Virus record (IMG/VR): IMGVR_UViG_3300008339_006649
Coordinates: 1-63,217 of that record
Origin: a virus
DNA: 63,217 bases
Reading direction: 5' to 3' (one strand)
The notes under the pieces: generated by a model
The model's database searches: none
Told to the model about the DNA's origin: nothing
The model's input: only the letters and a program-made list of their open reading frames with translations
In this document: positions 60,153 through 63,217 of the stretch, piece after piece
Layout of the letters: each line of letters begins with the position of its first letter
Position numbering within the stretch: position 1 is the stretch's first letter
Position numbers and translations under genes: made by a program

Positions 60153-61727
60153 ATGAGTAGATTAACATCGAGGAGTTTAGCGACAGGAGCAACACTAAAT
60201 GACCTCATACATATTGTAATAACGGGTGACACGACACAAAATGCTGCCGGGTCTTCATATAAAGCAACATTAAGTCAGTTGTCTCCACTTTTTGTTAGTC
60301 CTAATGTTTATGTTACGGGAGGTACTGCAAACTCTACAGGAGGTACAATTACCTTTACTAACTCTACGGGTGGTACGTTTACTGTAACTGGAGCTACAAC
60401 GCCCTTTAGTGGTGGTTCAGGGTCATGTATTAATAATTTATATACTAATAATGTTTATGCGTGTACAGATGAGATTACAGTATATAATAGAGTTCAATCG
60501 GATAGTTCAGATGCTCAATCAACATTAAGTTTTGCCTTTGGTAGGGGTGTTCAGGCCTTAGGTGATTATACAGCAGCAAAGGGTTCATTTACAATTGCGT
60601 CCGGGGTCACATCACATGCTGAAGGTACATATACAAGTGCTTTTGGTATTTATTCACATAGTGAAGGAAATTCGTCAAGAACTGGAACAAATAATGCATA
60701 TTTAGCCACAGGACTAACATCGGGAGTTGTTTATTTAAGTAGTACATATGGTAACGTAACTTCAAATTTTACAAATGGTGAATTTATTTATATAAATGAT
60801 GAAAATTTTTCAGGATCTTTGTTAGAGACTTATGGTAAAGTTTCAGGAACTACTTTTTCGGCAGGACAGACATTAATTTATTTATATGATACATTAACCA
60901 CAACTGCAGGTAGCTGCTATGTTGGAGATACTAAATACCCTGACCAATGGGGAGGTGATAAAGTAATTGGCGGTCAAGGTGCAAATTCTAAAGGTTTCAC
61001 TACATCTGCTATAGGTAAATATTCATTAACTAGTGGTCAACAAACCGCAGGGTTAGGCCCATACAATCTAACTACAGGTAAAAATAATAAAGTATATGGG
61101 ACTTCATCCTTAGCGATAGGTACCTCTAATGTTGTTGCGGGAACAACATCATTTGTATTTGGAGATTCAAATAGGGTAGAAGGAACACAATCCACCACAT
61201 TTGGTACTAATAATAATATTTATTCAGATAAAAGTTTTGCTGGAGGTTCAAATAACACAACAAATGGACTAAGCTCTTTTATATATAGTAGACAATCAAC
61301 AATTAATAACGCCCAAGGGGCGATACTTGGAGGTATATTCAATTTTATACAATCGGGATCGACAGAAAACGGTGGTATTTTTGGTGGTCAGTATAATACT
61401 ATTGCAGGTGTGACCCCTAGTGACCCAACACAAGACAGTGTTATAATTGGTGGTTCTGGAAACACCGTAACATACTTTAATTCCGCGATAATTGCTAGTG
61501 AAAGGTCTATGCTTACTACCGACCACTCAGTGATTTTAGGGGGTACAAATATTACCGGAACAACCGCAGAAACTGTCTACGTACCAAAAATAAGATTAGT
61601 AACGTCAGGAACACCATCAGGTAGTGCGGACACACAAGGAGAACCAGGTTCATTACTTTGGGATAATACTTATTTTTATTTTAAAACTAATCTAGGTTGG
61701 AGAAGAATAAGCGGATCAACATTCTAA
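60153..61727 (+). CDS. Trimeric fibre with YadA/Hep_Hag-like head repeats (524 aa)
   Basis: This 524-residue protein has a fibre-type N-terminus (SRLTSRSLATGATLNDLIHI). A long series of 14-residue-like left-handed beta-roll repeats then resembles YadA heads: ALGDYTAAKGSFTIASGVTS, HAEGTYTSAFGIYSHSEGNS, TSSLAIGTSNVVAGTTSFVF and TQSTTFGTNNNIYSDKSFAG. The C-terminus, GEPGSLLWDNTYFYFKTNLG and WRRISGSTF, is a typical fibre end used for tip trimerisation or docking. Such proteins bind host surface ligands. It follows the SGGxxPYxxxVC module after 25 bases and precedes the partial SprB-repeat fibre. Confidence 0.82.
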   Translation: MSRLTSRSLATGATLNDLIHIVITGDTTQNAAGSSYKATLSQLSPLFVSPNVYVTGGTANSTGGTITFTNSTGGTFTVTGATTPFSGGSGSCINNLYTNNVYACTDEITVYNRVQSDSSDAQSTLSFAFGRGVQALGDYTAAKGSFTIASGVTSHAEGTYTSAFGIYSHSEGNSSRTGTNNAYLATGLTSGVVYLSSTYGNVTSNFTNGEFIYINDENFSGSLLETYGKVSGTTFSAGQTLIYLYDTLTTTAGSCYVGDTKYPDQWGGDKVIGGQGANSKGFTTSAIGKYSLTSGQQTAGLGPYNLTTGKNNKVYGTSSLAIGTSNVVAGTTSFVFGDSNRVEGTQSTTFGTNNNIYSDKSFAGGSNNTTNGLSSFIYSRQSTINNAQGAILGGIFNFIQSGSTENGGIFGGQYNTIAGVTPSDPTQDSVIIGGSGNTVTYFNSAIIASERSMLTTDHSVILGGTNITGTTAETVYVPKIRLVTSGTPSGSADTQGEPGSLLWDNTYFYFKTNLGWRRISGSTF

Positions 61728-61728
61728 T

Positions 61729-63217
61729 ATGGGACTTTTAAGTGGAAATAGTTGTAATATCATAACACTCTTACCTTTAGGTTTGGATTGTAGTAGTATA
61801 AATGCGTCAACCCCGCAATCATCAAATGGTGTTGTTAGTTTATATGTTACGGGTGGGACTCCACCATATAATATTACATGGAGTAATGGTGGGCAAGGTA
61901 ATTTACTAACAAATTTAAGACCTGGTAGTTATACAGCAACTGTTATTGATTATTATGGTGATTTCACAGGAACAACAACATGTACGGTTGATTATGATAG
62001 TTTTTATTTAGAAAGATTTGACGATTGTTCAAATAGTGGTAGCTCGGTTTATTATTTGGCTGATACTGTTTACCCATTTAGTGCTGGTACGGTATATGAA
62101 TTAACAACACAAACTGGTTGTTGGACAAGTAGCGGAACAACACTATATACTGGACAAACATATATCGGTAGTTACGCAATTTCTGTTTCAGCATACACAG
62201 GATGCTCACAATGTTTACCTACCCCAACACCAACACCAACTTACCCTGACGATTTATGTTTTGAACTAACCCAAGGTAATAGTATTACACAAATTAATTT
62301 TGCATCAGGTGGTACAATTAACGGTTATCCTTCTTGGACAAGTGTTACACCAAGTTATATAATGTATTATAATAGTGGTACAACAAGATGGACTATTAGT
62401 GGTTGGACTACAGGAGGTGCTCCGTATAATATGACACCGCAAACACCACCAACAGGTAGTTGGACATTGGTAGGCGCAATGGCTTATGGGTCATCTTTAA
62501 ATGTGACTAGCGGTATTTGCCAAAACCCACCTATGACTATAACTTTGACACCAACAAACCCATCATGTTCAACTTTAACTAATGGTTCTGTTGTTGTAAC
62601 CGCAATAGGGGGATTATCGCCATACACCTATTCACTTGATGGAGTTAACTACCAAGTATCTAATATATTTGTTAATTTGGGTTCAGGTACCTACACTGCA
62701 TATGTAAAAGATTCATCAAATACGGTTAGTAGTCAATCTTTTACATTAACCGCACAACAGACTTTTCAAAATTATAATGTTAATTTAACCATTAATCCTG
62801 GTCAAATAACAAATGTTGGTACGTCATCATCAAGAACTTCTACTTGGTCATTAACTGTCTCACCAACACCATTACCTGCTGGTGTAACGGTTAATATGAA
62901 TTTATTATTTAATGTGTTATCGACCGCCTATACGTCTACAATCATTACAACATTTAATAATACGATAGTTACTAATACTAACCCTAACTCAACTGTTACT
63001 TTATTATCGACAAGTCCGACAACTGGAAGCAGCGTAGTAAGACCCGTTTGTGATGGGGGTAATATTACAACCAGTGCGTATACTAAAACATATTCTGTAC
63101 AGTTATCCACAAACGGATTCGCATCTGGAACTATTACTCAATATGTTAATACACCTTGCAGTTATCAAAATGGATGTGAATTGAGAGGTTATTTAAAAGA
63201 CAGTATTAGTGTCCAAA
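61729..63217 (+). CDS. SprB-repeat and Pro-Thr fibre protein, C-terminus cut off by the window edge
   Basis: An ATG at 61729, 1 base after the previous stop, opens a frame that runs to the end of the window (about 496 residues, no stop). It begins MGLLSGNSCNIITLLPLGLD. Two SprB-type units are visible: GGTPPYNITWSNGGQGN with RPGSYTATVIDYYG, and NPSCSTLTNGSVVVTAIGGL with GSGTYTAYVKDSS. Between them is a short PTPTPTYP tract. The rest is Thr/Ser/Asn-rich beta structure. It belongs to the fibre cassette and is probably another adhesin. It is real but partial. Confidence 0.85.
   Translation, partial: MGLLSGNSCNIITLLPLGLDCSSINASTPQSSNGVVSLYVTGGTPPYNITWSNGGQGNLLTNLRPGSYTATVIDYYGDFTGTTTCTVDYDSFYLERFDDCSNSGSSVYYLADTVYPFSAGTVYELTTQTGCWTSSGTTLYTGQTYIGSYAISVSAYTGCSQCLPTPTPTPTYPDDLCFELTQGNSITQINFASGGTINGYPSWTSVTPSYIMYYNSGTTRWTISGWTTGGAPYNMTPQTPPTGSWTLVGAMAYGSSLNVTSGICQNPPMTITLTPTNPSCSTLTNGSVVVTAIGGLSPYTYSLDGVNYQVSNIFVNLGSGTYTAYVKDSSNTVSSQSFTLTAQQTFQNYNVNLTINPGQITNVGTSSSRTSTWSLTVSPTPLPAGVTVNMNLLFNVLSTAYTSTIITTFNNTIVTNTNPNSTVTLLSTSPTTGSSVVRPVCDGGNITTSAYTKTYSVQLSTNGFASGTITQYVNTPCSYQNGCELRGYLKDSISVQ

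Noticed and set aside
52223-63217. Diversity-generating retroelement acting on the fibre genes
   Set aside because: No reverse transcriptase and no template/variable repeat pair were seen in the window. An element beyond the right edge cannot be excluded.

Overview
The window looks like part of the genome of a large virulent contractile-tailed (T4-like, myovirus-type) phage that infects a Bacteroidota host, probably a flavobacterium-like bacterium. Phage identity rests on a near-complete contractile tail set (terminator, sheath, tube, tape measure, baseplate wedge proteins like gp53, gp25 and gp6) plus T4-type replication and nucleotide genes (gp32-like SSB, UvsX, RNase H-like exonuclease, DnaB-type helicase, NrdA/NrdB). 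The host assignment rests on SprB-type adhesin repeats in tail proteins, AT-rich DNA, and A-rich translation leaders without obvious Shine-Dalgarno sequences. Both ends of the window cut genes, so this is an internal piece of a larger genome. No tRNA, integrase, transposase, reverse transcriptase or CRISPR array was seen.

Layout. 1-3.25 kb is read leftward: a partial virion-type protein, an unusual HExxH-metallopeptidase/superoxide dismutase fusion, and a SNF2-family helicase. 3.3-13.6 kb is read rightward and holds neck/tail genes: a gp15-like tail terminator, the sheath, a HAD phosphatase-like protein, the tube, a gp26-like baseplate protein with an overlapping +1-frame extension, and the tape measure. 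A small antisense ribbon-helix-helix gene interrupts it. 13.6-27.7 kb is almost filled by two giant baseplate proteins (2163 and 2421 aa) with a gp53-like gene between them. 27.7-28.6 kb has two small proteins. 28.7-37.2 kb is a replication/nucleotide module. 37.3-52.2 kb returns to baseplate genes. 52.2-63.2 kb encodes adhesion fibres built from SprB repeats, collagen-like repeats, YadA-like head repeats and Pro-Thr tracts, with two glycosyltransferases in the middle.

Regulation. A TATTTATA box, or a variant differing in the last base, lies just upstream of nearly every separately started structural gene on both strands. It is absent from most of the replication module, so it is a good candidate for the late promoter of this phage. 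It is the reverse complement of the T4 late box. Several Rho-independent-type hairpins separate modules.

Most notable points: the metallopeptidase-SOD fusion; the TATTTATA signal and its very short distance to some start codons; a probable programmed +1 frameshift at TTTTTTCGG in the gp26-like gene; a block of about 90 hydrophobic residues inside a tail protein; Pro-Thr (mucin-like) fibres encoded beside a Gnt1-type glycosyltransferase; and host-type SprB adhesin repeats used as phage fibre modules.
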